A DNA stretch of 64,000 nucleotides from Flavisolibacter tropicus (GCF_001644645.1 NZ_CP011390.1:2600001-2664000), one strand, 5' to 3'. Shown: positions 1-9,301, numbered from the stretch's first letter. Program-made: numbers and translations. Notes: generated from the letters alone by a model not told the origin.

Positions 1-160
1 CAAGAAGGTGGCTCAAATTACCTTCAAACATTTACGTAGGCAGTTTTCAGGCCATGATCCAAATCCTTAACTTATCAAGTACAGCAGCTATTAACCGATT
101 GTTTATCCCTACCTATTATAACTATTCAGATCGTCATTGCCGGCTTCATTTGTTCATTAA

Positions 161-472
161 TCAACTTCTTTTGGGGGGATTTTGTTGTTGTGGAGGAATA
201 TTACCTCCTATTTGTTGTTTTACTGTATAACAAAGTTCATCCATTAACTCTTGGTTATTGGTGTTGCCAAAACAATGTCTGCCTTCTTCTATAAATTGTA
301 AATGGCTTGGTGGCTCATTTATGGGCGCACCACCATATCTGGTCAAGTGAGCTTTATAGAGTTGCCCGCTACCCTTATCTACTATATAGTAGGCTAATGC
401 ACCCTTATACATCACTACTGCGCTAATTTCCATACTTGCATTTACTGAATAAGATACAATGATGGTGCCCAT
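161..472 (-). CDS. Hypothetical protein, 103 aa
   Basis: I do not recognise a family. The reading frame extends to a TTG at 505, but the first ATG is at 472 and gives a 103-residue product. A further in-frame ATG lies 13 codons in. The N-terminal half is moderately hydrophobic with VVMYKGALAYYIVDKGSG, and the tail is rich in Gln and Pro (IPPQQQNPPKRS). There is no clear signal peptide or membrane helix. It stands alone, with more than 800 bases of non-coding sequence on its upstream side. It could be a small accessory gene or a decayed one. Confidence that it is expressed is moderate to low. Confidence 0.4.
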   Translation of the reverse strand: MGTIIVSYSVNASMEISAVVMYKGALAYYIVDKGSGQLYKAHLTRYGGAPINEPPSHLQFIEEGRHCFGNTNNQELMDELCYTVKQQIGGNIPPQQQNPPKRS

Positions 473-568
473 TAATAATTGACTCCGGTAATGCTGAAAT
501 TGCAATAATTAATAGGTCCATAACAAATTATGGGTAATTCTAGTATCTATATTGACCTTACTGGGCAA

Positions 569-586
569 TCCTTTACCGGTAAAGGA
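569..586. repeat. 18-bp perfect palindrome
   Basis: The sequence TCCTTTACCGGTAAAGGA equals its own reverse complement. It lies in a gap about 100 bases upstream of the hypothetical gene that starts at 472 on the minus strand, so it could be an operator for that gene. No second copy was noticed in the window. Confidence 0.5.
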
Positions 587-1227
587 CTACTTCAAGCATT
601 TTTCGTTGTCCGTTGAGCGAACGGTTTAGGTCTCTTCACGCCACATTACAATTTTAAAGTGATGCTTTCTTTATTTAACCGCAAAAACAGTTTAAACAGA
701 TTGGCCGTAATTGAAAGGAAAATATATAGGCAGGCAACTAAGCATTTAATGAAATAAAATTTTTCAGGTGAGATGCTTAGCTATCTCAGATTTATTTATC
801 GATGCAAAATTTACTAACGCTTATCCAGCAAGGCCTTCAGTGCAACAGGTTCAAGAGAGGTATCAAAACAGAAATTGCATTATCTAAGAACCTATGATAC
901 AAAAAACATCCAATCAGAGTTATTTACTATTCAATACCCACGAGGGATTCGACTCCCGCTCTGCACACTAACATTACACAGGAACACTATAACTCCGGAG
1001 TAACAATCTAATGACTTTACAATTTATCAGAAGACCCGAAAAACAAACGTAAGACAACAATTAATCATAACAGATTCAATACAATAATTCTCAAATAATA
1101 TGCAATATGAACGTCTATTGTATTTATCAATAGTTCAATAGGCCAGCTGCATATTATATACTGTATTGGCGAGCACCCTCCATTAAATTTACTGTTACGA
1201 ATAATAAATAGTGGATATCCATTTTAC

Positions 1228-1241
1228 AAGCGTACCTTACA
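1228..1241 (+). promoter_or_regulatory. Promoter-like motif shared by two paralogous genes
   Basis: The 14-mer AAGCGTACCTTACA occurs here and again at 4643-4656. In both places it lies about 90-110 bases upstream of one of two paralogous secreted-protein genes. It contains TACCTTAC, close to the Bacteroidota -7 consensus TAnnTTTG. A pyrimidine-rich leader follows in both cases. This suggests co-duplicated promoters. Confidence 0.45.
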
Positions 1242-1331
1242 CTATTAGACAGAAGAACCTAAGTATCAATTTAACTCCTCTCGTTCCATTCTTACATCTT
1301 CTTCCAGCTTTATTCACTTTTAAATGATTGT

Positions 1332-2054
1332 ATGAAAAAGAATCTCATTCTGATGAGCTTTCTTGCCCTGTCAATCTTCGCATTTGGACAAGCTCAAGAA
1401 AGCATTACACCGCAACACAAAGAAAAAATAACAAGCACGGATGCAGTAAAAATCACCCTCCCTTATTCCCCGGAAGTAGTGGTTAAAGCACTCAACAACT
1501 TCGTTCTTATAACTGGAAGAGCTGAAGCAATAAAAGCAAAAGGCTTTAACTTATCAGAGGACATGCGGTTAGTAAATAATAACATAAACGGCGTTGATAT
1601 GCACTTCTTTGTTACTCTTAAAGAATCCGACAATCCGAATGTAACTGACCTGTATTTGAACCTGGCTTCTTCAACAACCAATAATGAAGACAATGGTGTA
1701 GTATCTTACTTTGATATGAAAGAAGCAAAAGATTACCTAGACAATTTGGAAATTGCCATTACGCACTTCGCAACCGATTTGCAATTGCAACTCCAAAATA
1801 AAAACCTATCAAAGTCTAAAGCTGCAACTGTACGGTTAAATGGAGAAGCTGATAAGTTAAATAAGAAACAGCAAAGCCTGCAACAGGCCATCAATAGAGA
1901 ATACGATTCGAAAAAATATGATCGACTTACCAAAAGAATACATGTCGTCAATCAAAAAGTTGATAAAAATATCATCAATCAGTCCAACCAAAGAGCTGAA
2001 ACCTTTAAACAAAGTATTGCTTTAGCCATATTGATAAATCGGATAAAAGCATAA
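1332..2054 (+). CDS. Secreted hypothetical protein (paralogue A)
   Basis: The 240-residue product begins with a clear Sec signal peptide (MKKNLILMSFLALSIFAFGQAQ), so the mature protein is periplasmic or surface-exposed. Residues about 40-150 form an alpha/beta-looking domain starting LPYSPEVVVKALNNF. Residues about 155-225 are charged, helical and probably coiled-coil. It is paralogous to the product of 4769-5413: both have LPY[ST]P..V..ALN, K-GF, DLY, a DEAK/MKEAK-Y-L-N-L segment and a helical C-terminus. Both genes also share an upstream 14-mer. I do not recognise the family. Two small genes follow on the same strand with gaps of 48 and 78 bases. The function is unknown; the coding call is solid. 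Confidence 0.75.
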   Translation: MKKNLILMSFLALSIFAFGQAQESITPQHKEKITSTDAVKITLPYSPEVVVKALNNFVLITGRAEAIKAKGFNLSEDMRLVNNNINGVDMHFFVTLKESDNPNVTDLYLNLASSTTNNEDNGVVSYFDMKEAKDYLDNLEIAITHFATDLQLQLQNKNLSKSKAATVRLNGEADKLNKKQQSLQQAINREYDSKKYDRLTKRIHVVNQKVDKNIINQSNQRAETFKQSIALAILINRIKA

Positions 2055-2102
2055 TCTTTTTCCTTCTGAAACCTATTATACACAAGCTTAAAATTAATTC
2101 CA

Positions 2103-2405
2103 ATGACAAAGGTTACAGAAGTAAACTTGGATGAAGAAACTATACGCCAGGTAGGTTTACAACAAACAGACAAACCCATTAATGCACAAATAGCCCCAGA
2201 TGCCAGGGTCTTCAGCTATCCTTTTTTAGAGGAAGTCTATATTATGGAAAGTGATCTTTATGGCAATACAATGCCTAAGGGTTCCTGCTTCCTGGCTTTT
2301 AATGGAAAGCATGGTTTAATAGGAAAACACTTAAAGGTGGAAACGCTTAAAAATGCCAGCGTAGAAGAGATCAAAAAAATGATTGAAGCCAACTCCGAAG
2401 GATAA
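2103..2405 (+). CDS. Hypothetical protein, 100 aa
   Basis: This is a soluble, acidic 100-residue protein with no signal peptide or membrane helix. The N-terminus reads MTKVTEVNLDEETIRQVG, and the C-terminus is an amphipathic helix (NASVEEIKKMIEANSEG). It follows the secreted paralogue A by 48 bases and precedes another small gene by 78 bases on the same strand, so the three may be co-transcribed. No family was recognised. Confidence 0.6.
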   Translation: MTKVTEVNLDEETIRQVGLQQTDKPINAQIAPDARVFSYPFLEEVYIMESDLYGNTMPKGSCFLAFNGKHGLIGKHLKVETLKNASVEEIKKMIEANSEG

Positions 2406-2483
2406 AAACCTGGCAATTGATAAGAAGAAGGCAGTCATAAAAAATGACCTGCAGGCATAGTAGTAAATGCACAAAAAATTATT

Positions 2484-2723
2484 ATGGCAACACTTAACCG
2501 CATACTTGTTTTGAATACCCTTATTAAGCATGAAACACTCACTTTGACAGATATTGGCAAAGAAGAAAACCTAGGCATGATTCCGAACAAGCAACACCTC
2601 CAGTTTATATTAGAGGAACTGGGTGAAAGTGGATATATACAGAAGCTTAATGGAGCTATGGTATCTACATACACAATAACTGATAAGGGAATTGCAGAAG
2701 GTGAAAGATTAAAAGAAGTATAA
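2484..2723 (+). CDS. Small winged-helix-like protein, 79 aa
   Basis: The 79-residue product reads like a minimal winged helix: helix RILVLNTLIKHE, helix LTLTDIGKEENLG, recognition-like helix LQFILEELGESGYIQKLNG, then a beta wing (VSTYTITDKGIAEGERL). The ending ITDKGIAEGE resembles the C-terminal part of PadR/MarR-like winged-helix proteins. Such small proteins often act as DNA-binding regulators, but that is an inference from pattern only. It is the last of three small same-strand genes. Confidence 0.6.
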   Translation: MATLNRILVLNTLIKHETLTLTDIGKEENLGMIPNKQHLQFILEELGESGYIQKLNGAMVSTYTITDKGIAEGERLKEV

Positions 2724-3041
2724 ATGATCTCAGAATCCATATCGTACCACCCGTAGGTAGCATTAAAACAAAAGCACACATCTCACACAGCTCACTATAC
2801 CGGAAACTGTTCAGTATAATTTGACCATTTTCAGAAGTAGTTGCAAAAATGCAGACCATTCGAACAACCCTGCTCTATAAATAACATATAATCCTGGCAA
2901 AATAAAAAAATAGCAGGGCCCCTGTTAAAGATCAACTTTGCCTGAATAAAAATCATACATAAAGCGACTGAGGGCATTCTCTATAAATAATAAATTTAGT
3001 TACAAATTATTCAAGGCATCAACGCTGGAAGACCGTTCTTG
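2724..3041. other. Gap without a recognised feature
   Basis: These 318 bases separate a plus-strand gene from a convergent minus-strand permease gene. No gene, clear terminator hairpin or repeat was seen. Confidence 0.4.
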
Positions 3042-4160
3042 TTATTTAGTATTCTTTACAATTTCTTCAGAAAGGGAAGCTTTTGTATTTCTTCGCCCCG
3101 AAAGTAACCCTCCGTATTTTGTGGGTACCTCATCGCCCAATAATTTACCAAAAGGGCGGAGCCCTTCTACACGATCACAAATAATTTTAACTATGGCAAT
3201 AAAGGGAATTGACAAAAACATTCCAGCAATCCCCCACAATGCACCCCCCAGCAAAACAATCAGAATAGAAACTAAGGCATTGATTTGCACTTTGGATGAT
3301 ACAATTTTGGGGACCAGGAAATTGTTATCAACAAACTGTATTGCGACGTAGGCTATAATGATGCCGAGTTGCGTTGAGTATCCTTCCTTTGTAACTGTTG
3401 CCATGAGAACAGGCAGTGCTATGGCAATAATTCCTCCGATATAAGGCAGCATATTGAGCAAGGCTCCAAGCAGGCCAAGCAGAATGGCATACTCTACACC
3501 AAGAATAAGAAGGGCAGTTGAATTCAGGGTTGCCACAATCAGCGCTTCGATAAGCAAACCAACCATATAACTCTGTATAGCCGATTTGGTTTGCCTGAGA
3601 ATATCAGCTACCTGCCCTGAGTTTTTTTCTGCAAATGATTCGTATATAAAATTCAGGATAAGCGTTTTGTAATATAACAGAAGAAAAACATATACAGGCA
3701 ATATGAAAACAAGCAGCAAGGTGGTAAGGGCAGAACCCAGTGTTTGGCCAACAAGCCCGTTACTGCTGCTGAATGCTTCGTTAACTAGTTGCACCTGTCG
3801 GGCAAGGGAAATGCCAAAAGTTGTTTGCACCCAAGCCTGGAAATGCACCAACAATTCGAAGAGTTTGTTTTTAAGGATAGGCAGTTTTTCACTGAAGCCA
3901 ATTATTTGGGAAGAAATAAAATACATAATTCCCCCAAACACAAGAAAAGCTATCAGCATGGAAAAAATAATGGCAAAGATTTTTCCTATACCCTTTCTTT
4001 GAAAATAATTAGCCAAGGGGTTGAGCAAAATGGCAATAATCAGCGCAAAAGAAAAAGGCACAAGTATTCCTCTTAGGGAAGCCATCGCATATACCAGCAG
4101 TATAATCCCGAAAAGGATAATAGTGCTTTTAAAATAAAAAGGGAATTGCCTGATTTCCAT
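3042..4160 (-). CDS. AI-2E family transporter (PerM/YdiK-like)
   Basis: This 372-residue integral membrane protein has about eight hydrophobic segments. A pair sits at the N-terminus (about 10-75), followed by a soluble, charged central region (about 85-160) and a C-terminal block of helices. The order and the sequences GALLNMLPYIGGIIAIALP and AYVAIQFVDNNFLVPKIVSSKVQINALVSIL are typical of the AI-2E/PerM permease family. Members include the quorum-signal exporter TqsA, but most have other or unknown substrates, so AI-2 should not be assumed. The gene is monocistronic, flanked by long gaps. The start at 4160 is an ATG and the length is normal. Confidence 0.88.
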   Translation of the reverse strand: MEIRQFPFYFKSTIILFGIILLVYAMASLRGILVPFSFALIIAILLNPLANYFQRKGIGKIFAIIFSMLIAFLVFGGIMYFISSQIIGFSEKLPILKNKLFELLVHFQAWVQTTFGISLARQVQLVNEAFSSSNGLVGQTLGSALTTLLLVFILPVYVFLLLYYKTLILNFIYESFAEKNSGQVADILRQTKSAIQSYMVGLLIEALIVATLNSTALLILGVEYAILLGLLGALLNMLPYIGGIIAIALPVLMATVTKEGYSTQLGIIIAYVAIQFVDNNFLVPKIVSSKVQINALVSILIVLLGGALWGIAGMFLSIPFIAIVKIICDRVEGLRPFGKLLGDEVPTKYGGLLSGRRNTKASLSEEIVKNTK

Positions 4161-4768
4161 ATTTAAACAATAATGTTTTCAAGTAAATCTATCATTTCAT
4201 GCTGAGGCCATTTGTATCAGCCTGCCAACTTTTGCTTTCCTATCTATTAATCTAACAGGAGCAATCAAGTAAGATCTTCATATATACTTAGTGGCGTGAT
4301 AAACTACTGATAATTCCAGGGCTTATCAAGCAAATCCAGCACTTCTACTCTTGATAGTGTATCTTTTAGAAATACTAAAAGATAGGTTGACCGCATATCA
4401 TCTGCAACATCTTTTGTTGCCTGAATTATTCAATTAAATCCAAATCAATTATATAGTTGGCAAGTATCCCATTGCGTCATACCCAATGTTTAATCGATTG
4501 CATACTATTCTCATAATAACTTATATTCTAAAGTTACCACATATAGTATAGGCCCCGGTATTATTCTTTAACTGCACATACATAGAAGTAACACACGTCT
4601 CCGGAGCCACACAGAATAATATATCATTAAGTATGGATTATTAAGCGTACCTTACATATATTCAATTAGAGCACTTTGTAATCTCTCCAACTTCCTTCTC
4701 TTCCTTACAGTTCCATTCCTTACAGTGTCTTTCCTTGAGTCTAGATTTAATCATCTTAAATTCTTTTT
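4161..4768. other. Divergent gap with shared promoter motif
   Basis: No gene is seen in these 608 bases. They separate the minus-strand permease from the plus-strand secreted paralogue B. The only marked feature is the 14-mer at 4643-4656 shared with the gap upstream of paralogue A, followed by a CT-rich leader. Confidence 0.4.
4643..4656 (+). promoter_or_regulatory. Second copy of the shared promoter-like motif
   Basis: AAGCGTACCTTACA is identical to the copy at 1228-1241 and sits 112 bases upstream of paralogue B. The flanks also look related (a run of TTA/ATA bases before, TTCCATTC plus TTACA in the leader after). Confidence 0.45.
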
Positions 4769-5413
4769 ATGAATAGAACTATTCTATTGTTCTGTCTTCT
4801 ATTAACTATTAGTATAGCATATGGCCAGGCCCAGAAAGGGTCGGTCTCCTATCAAAAAAGACAGCAGACAGCGGCTGTAATCGAATTACCCTATACGCCC
4901 AATATTGTAATGGCAGCACTCAACGACTATCTCTCCAAAAAAGGCCGGTCAAAGAGCACAGACTTAAAGGGCTTTACTACTTACAGAAACACTACGCCTG
5001 TGGCGAACGACAGTACAAATGCAGATCTATACTTCAAAGTAGAACGCAAAAGCAGGCAGGACAAAGAAACCACTATTGTATCCTTATTGCTAACCATGCC
5101 TTCAGATGAAACTACTAATCCAACTAATCAACACTATCTGAACATGGATGAAGCTAAGGTTTACTTAAATGAGCTAACACCAGCTATTGAAGCCTATAAT
5201 CTCGAATTGCAGATAAAGGATCAAAACGGAGCAGTAACCGCCGCCGAGGATAGATACAAAAACTTAACAAATGAAGGCTCCAACCTTGAAAAAAGAAAGG
5301 AAGAGCTGGATAAGAAGATCCATAATAACAAAATGGAACAGCAGGCACAGCTTAACGAAATAGAACTGCAAAAACAAAAGCTAGCAACCAAGGTTAGTGA
5401 AAGAAAAGCTTAA
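4769..5413 (+). CDS. Secreted hypothetical protein (paralogue B)
   Basis: The 214-residue product has a signal peptide (MNRTILLFCLLLTISIAYGQAQ). A globular region opens with IELPYTPNIVMAALNDYL, and a strongly helical, charged C-terminus (about 150-214, with EKRKEELDKKI and LNEIELQKQKL) is probably a coiled coil. It is paralogous to 1332-2054. The family is unknown to me. A periplasmic structural or stress role would be a guess. The next gene, a fasciclin protein, follows 58 bases downstream on the same strand. Confidence 0.75.
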   Translation: MNRTILLFCLLLTISIAYGQAQKGSVSYQKRQQTAAVIELPYTPNIVMAALNDYLSKKGRSKSTDLKGFTTYRNTTPVANDSTNADLYFKVERKSRQDKETTIVSLLLTMPSDETTNPTNQHYLNMDEAKVYLNELTPAIEAYNLELQIKDQNGAVTAAEDRYKNLTNEGSNLEKRKEELDKKIHNNKMEQQAQLNEIELQKQKLATKVSERKA

Positions 5414-5471
5414 ACGATATTACTATAACATGCCCTTTGCTTTCAAATACAAGGACAACAAATAAAACGAT

Positions 5472-5882
5472 ATGACAAATATAACAACGCTTCTCGCCAA
5501 GGATAATTACATGACCACATTCGTAAAAGGGGTAAAGATGACAGGATTAGAAGACACTTTAAATACCGATGGCCCATTTACAGTATTCGTTCCCACCAAC
5601 CTATCTTTTGGAAAGCTTGATCGTGGTGTAATTAAGGAGTGGGAAGAAGGCAATCATACACCCGAGTTAAGAGCCATTTTAAACCATCACATTATAGCAG
5701 GACGTATTAACATTACTGATTTAACCGATGGAGCCATCATCGAAACAATTGATGGGCAAAGGCTGGCCGTTACCGTTATTGGTAAAACCGTAATGATCAA
5801 TAATGCAGTAGTGCTAGGACATGACCTGGAGGCATCCAATGGTGTTATTCATTCCATTGACAGGGTGATTGTAAGTAATTGA
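5472..5882 (+). CDS. Fasciclin (FAS1) domain protein
   Basis: The 136-residue product is a single FAS1 domain. The hallmarks are GPFTVFVPTNLSFGKL (H1-like box) near residue 35, ILNHHIIAGRI in the middle, and NGVIHSIDRVIVSN (H2-like box) at the C-terminus. FAS1 domains are adhesion or surface modules. Here there is no signal peptide, which is common among short Bacteroidota members. It lies 58 bases after the secreted paralogue B and may be co-transcribed with it. Confidence 0.88.
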   Translation: MTNITTLLAKDNYMTTFVKGVKMTGLEDTLNTDGPFTVFVPTNLSFGKLDRGVIKEWEEGNHTPELRAILNHHIIAGRINITDLTDGAIIETIDGQRLAVTVIGKTVMINNAVVLGHDLEASNGVIHSIDRVIVSN

Positions 5883-6284
5883 TTGAGTCCGCTAACCATT
5901 TACAGAAGTTTTGCAAATAGACCTTTTATGAATACGGGGTCAAACTTTACTCACATTATCATGTTTGTTCCTTTTCCAAGATCAGGCAATGCTGTCACCA
6001 ATAAAAGGGTTGTTTTCCACGTTCAACAAGGAATCACTATTTCATCGCCACACCTATTATAAGCCATGAAGAAAAGATACTGACCAACCTACTCCAAGAA
6101 TTGATTTAAAACTCATTAATCAAGCATTTACTTCCAGCATGGGTAGTAATGAATAAAATACAGATGTATTAACAGGTATTGTACAGACATTAAAGGAAAA
6201 ACTATACACTTCAAACCTGTTGCAAGAACGTAAAAAAAAGTTTCTGCCTCCTGTAAGATCCTTTCCGCAACTTCTTTAACCCAT
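5883..6284. other. Convergent gap without a recognised feature
   Basis: About 400 AT-rich bases lie between the converging fasciclin and esterase genes. No gene, tRNA or strong terminator hairpin was seen. Confidence 0.4.
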
Positions 6285-7127
6285 TTAACTTCGCCCTATT
6301 AAATCAATAATCTGTTGCCGGGCTTTTTTAGCTTCAGGAAAACGCAAAAGCATCCAGGCATGAAACATATCGGCATATTCAAAATAAGTAAGGTCAACTC
6401 CTTTTGAATCAGCCAGGGATTTTAATTTTCTGGCATCTGCTACCAGTATTTCTTTTGAACCAGCAAACACAGTCATTTTCCCAAGATGCTCTATGTCGCC
6501 ATTAATTGGACTCAGTAAATAATGATCCGGATTGGTATCTCCGGCATATAATTTACCGGCTTGTTGCAGGCTTTCTTTTTCCAAAAAAGGATCCACGGGG
6601 TCTAAATCGTTTATATCTGGATTTGAAAGCGTTATGTCAAGCCAGGGAGAGAGTAAAATAATTTGACTAGCCTGAGGTATATGCTCGTCCCTTATTTTTT
6701 GAGCTAACGCCAATGCAAAACCGCCACCGGAAGAATCGCCCATAATAATCAGATCGTTAGTATCAACAGCAGAAAGCAATTGCCGGTAAAGGTCAAGTAC
6801 CATAGCGAAGGAGTCTGTATAGGTATAAGCTGGAGCCAACGGATAATCCGGCACCGTAATAGTACAGTTTACGGCGTTGACTAAGGCAGCTAGAAAATAC
6901 CAATGAAACCTGACAAAACTCTGGATATAGGCACCCCCATGTAAATAAAGGATATGTTTGCTACTGCTTTTCCCTTTGGGTTGTAACCTAAATACATTCC
7001 GGCCTTTCACTTGAAATCGGTACACCTGACAAGTCTTGGAAAGGCTAACCGGCGGTTCTGGGCAACTAAATAAGTCAAATCTCCTACTGGCCAGTTGTCT
7101 TTTAAGCAGCTTCTTTTTATTGATCAT
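6285..7127 (-). CDS. Alpha/beta hydrolase (HSL-type esterase)
   Basis: This enzyme belongs to the hormone-sensitive-lipase group of alpha/beta hydrolases. It carries the oxyanion-hole motif HGGAY, the nucleophile elbow GDSSGGG (catalytic Ser), a later Asp in KEILVADA and the catalytic His in DMFHAWML. It should hydrolyse small acyl or acetyl esters. I chose the ATG at 7127 (280 aa, MINKKKLLKRQLASR...) because the longer frame starts at a TTG and its extra 31 residues do not resemble the family. The gene is divergent from an acyltransferase-like gene at 7292 that is followed by a zinc-ribbon protein. The three probably form one functional set. Confidence 0.85.
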   Translation of the reverse strand: MINKKKLLKRQLASRRFDLFSCPEPPVSLSKTCQVYRFQVKGRNVFRLQPKGKSSSKHILYLHGGAYIQSFVRFHWYFLAALVNAVNCTITVPDYPLAPAYTYTDSFAMVLDLYRQLLSAVDTNDLIIMGDSSGGGFALALAQKIRDEHIPQASQIILLSPWLDITLSNPDINDLDPVDPFLEKESLQQAGKLYAGDTNPDHYLLSPINGDIEHLGKMTVFAGSKEILVADARKLKSLADSKGVDLTYFEYADMFHAWMLLRFPEAKKARQQIIDLIGRS

Positions 7128-7291
7128 CTGGAGGAGTATTGTAAATAATTTACTCTGGGAACTTGCCAATAGGAATGGTTTAATAATTGCAGAATTAAAA
7201 GAACAGCTGACTTCAGCCAATGAAGTTACCGTTTATTTACTGGTTAACTCCGGCAGATGGTTGTTAATCCTGGAAAAGGAATTCCTCAACT

Positions 7292-8572
7292 ATGATAGAG
7301 GCAATTAGCAATACCAATGACTTTTGGCTACGTCTGGATAACGCGGCCAAAATTTACCCTGCTGTAAAAGACAAGGAGCTGACATCTGTTTTCAGAATAG
7401 CCGTTGAGTTAAAAGAAAGAATAAAAGCCAAACCATTTTTAGAAGCCGTGCAGGCTATTGAAGAACGGTTTCCCTATTATAAAGTCACCTTGAAAGCAGG
7501 CTTTTTCTGGTACTACCTTCAACCACATTCATTACCTATAGCTGTAAAGCCTGACCATACCCTACCCTGTCGTGCTTTCGGTAAGCGCGAACCCATGTTC
7601 CGGGTATTGGTAAAAGATAACAAGATCAGTGTTGAGTTCTCTCATATTCTAACAGATGGAACAGGGGCTTTAGAATTTTTGAAAACATTGTTGATTACTT
7701 ACTTTGAAAAATGCGGTTTGCACTTTTCAACAGCGCTTTCCTTTTTTCATCCAGAAGAAACACCATCAGCAGAAGAATACGAAGACGCCTATAATAAGTA
7801 TTTTAAAAAGATAGATGCCCACCCGGTAAAAGGACCAAGGGCATTCCATGTGCCGTTTCCCCTAAAACGCACCCCCCGGTTTGAAGTATTGTCTGCTGTG
7901 GTACCAATGGAAGCTATTACCCAAAAAGCAAAAGCCTATCAGGTAAGCCTGACCGAATACCTGACAGCTGTTTACCTGCATTCACTCCAGCAAATTTTTA
8001 ATCAACTACCAACTTTCAAAAAACGAACAAGCCATAAAATACTGCGCATTGAGGTGCCGGTTAATTTAAGAAAGCTATTTCCTTCCCGTACTATGAGAAA
8101 CTTTTCACTTTATGTACTCCCCGGAATTGATCTGCGTCTAGGGCAGTACACATTTGAAGAGATTATAAAAACAGTTTATCATCAAATGCAGCTGGAGACA
8201 GATAAAAAACTGATTAGCAAAATGATCTCAAAAAACGTAGGTGGCGAAAAAAGCCAGTTTCTTAGACGTGTACCACTTTGGATCAAATCGTTCATCTTAT
8301 CAAAGTTATATGCGCGGGGAACACAGCAATACAGTGGGGTCATCACCAATCTAGGGAAAATAAATTTGGGTCCTGACATCAATAGCCTGATCCATAAATT
8401 CATTTTCATTCCCCCGCCACCTAATCAGATAATAAAAGTCAATTGTGGGATTGCAGGGTTTGACAATCAACTTGTATTGACTTTTGGAAATATCACTCAA
8501 TCAAAAGAACTGGAAAGACAGTTTCTGACATTTTTAACTGCACAGGGCATACCTGTTAGCATTATTAAATAA
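7292..8572 (+). CDS. Condensation/alcohol acetyltransferase-like protein
   Basis: The 426-residue cytosolic protein shows the HxxxDG-type motif of the CoA-dependent acyltransferase/condensation superfamily (SHILTDGTGALEFL, about residues 117-130). A later segment, VPVNLRKLFPSRTMRNFSLYV, matches the second half of the family (DFGWG-like region replaced by MRNF). Family members transfer acyl groups from CoA or carrier proteins to an alcohol or amine. The start at 7292 follows the purine-rich GGAAAAGGAA. It is separated by 15 bases from the zinc-ribbon gene and is divergent from an esterase, so an ester made by this protein might be cut by the neighbour (inference). Confidence 0.72.
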   Translation: MIEAISNTNDFWLRLDNAAKIYPAVKDKELTSVFRIAVELKERIKAKPFLEAVQAIEERFPYYKVTLKAGFFWYYLQPHSLPIAVKPDHTLPCRAFGKREPMFRVLVKDNKISVEFSHILTDGTGALEFLKTLLITYFEKCGLHFSTALSFFHPEETPSAEEYEDAYNKYFKKIDAHPVKGPRAFHVPFPLKRTPRFEVLSAVVPMEAITQKAKAYQVSLTEYLTAVYLHSLQQIFNQLPTFKKRTSHKILRIEVPVNLRKLFPSRTMRNFSLYVLPGIDLRLGQYTFEEIIKTVYHQMQLETDKKLISKMISKNVGGEKSQFLRRVPLWIKSFILSKLYARGTQQYSGVITNLGKINLGPDINSLIHKFIFIPPPPNQIIKVNCGIAGFDNQLVLTFGNITQSKELERQFLTFLTAQGIPVSIIK

Positions 8573-8587
8573 AAGAGTTGATTAGCT

Positions 8588-9301
8588 ATGATTTGCAAAA
8601 ACTGCGGTGTACAGCTGGAAGAGACAATGCAAACCTGCCCATTATGTGGAGAGTCTGCTATTGGCGAAAAGCCAAGCACTAGCACATTCTCCCTTTCGTA
8701 TGGCAAGCGCCATCCTTCACATCTTGCAGCTGTACAGATGAGCCCGCCTCAGAAAAAATTTACCTGGGAAATTGTGTCGATCATTTTACTTTCCGGTGCC
8801 TTAACCACTTTTGTTGTTGACTTTATTCTCAACCGGCGCATTACCTGGTCGGAATATCCGCTGGCCATTTGCCTGACCATCTTTTGTTATTTGTCTTTGT
8901 TTGCCTTCTGGAATCAACCTACCTTACTTAAAATGACCGGCGGGTTGCTATTGGCTTCTTTATGTCTCGTAATTCTGGATGCCGTTACAGGAGGTCTTCA
9001 CTGGTCTGTTCGGTTAGGGATACCGTTACTCCTAATAAGTAACCTGATCGCTAGCGCTTTGATTGTTATTACCCGCCGATCCAGATACAAAGGCATTAAC
9101 CTGATTGCCTATATTTTTTTGGGAGTCGCCCTGATATGTATAGCTATAGAGGGCGTTTTGTCCTTCTTTGAAATGGGATGGGCTCAATGGCACTGGAGTG
9201 TGATTGTGGCTGCCTGCATCATACCGGTGGTTGGTGTGCTACTTTTTGTACACTTTCGATTAAAAGAAGGACGCAGCCTCGAAAAAACGTTTCATGTCTA
9301 A
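8588..9301 (+). CDS. Zinc-ribbon membrane protein
   Basis: The 237-residue product starts with a four-cysteine zinc ribbon (CKNCGVQLEETMQTCPLCG, residues 3-21). A roughly 35-residue linker follows, then six or so hydrophobic segments from about residue 60 to 225 (for example IILLSGALTTFVVDFIL and VIVAACIIPVVGVLLFV). This layout matches a Bacteroidota/Firmicutes family that sits beside acyltransferase-like genes (possibly DUF6320, not verified). It is probably co-transcribed with the gene 15 bases upstream. Confidence 0.75.
   Translation: MICKNCGVQLEETMQTCPLCGESAIGEKPSTSTFSLSYGKRHPSHLAAVQMSPPQKKFTWEIVSIILLSGALTTFVVDFILNRRITWSEYPLAICLTIFCYLSLFAFWNQPTLLKMTGGLLLASLCLVILDAVTGGLHWSVRLGIPLLLISNLIASALIVITRRSRYKGINLIAYIFLGVALICIAIEGVLSFFEMGWAQWHWSVIVAACIIPVVGVLLFVHFRLKEGRSLEKTFHV

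Larger units (their letters stand above)
506..1331. other. Long AT-rich gap without a gene
   Basis: No convincing coding frame is seen. The gap holds an 18-bp perfect palindrome (569-586), a 20-base stretch at 948-967 that resembles the 3' end of a tRNA, and a promoter-like motif at 1228-1241 that recurs upstream of a paralogous gene. The last 60 bases before 1332 are pyrimidine-rich. Confidence 0.5.
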
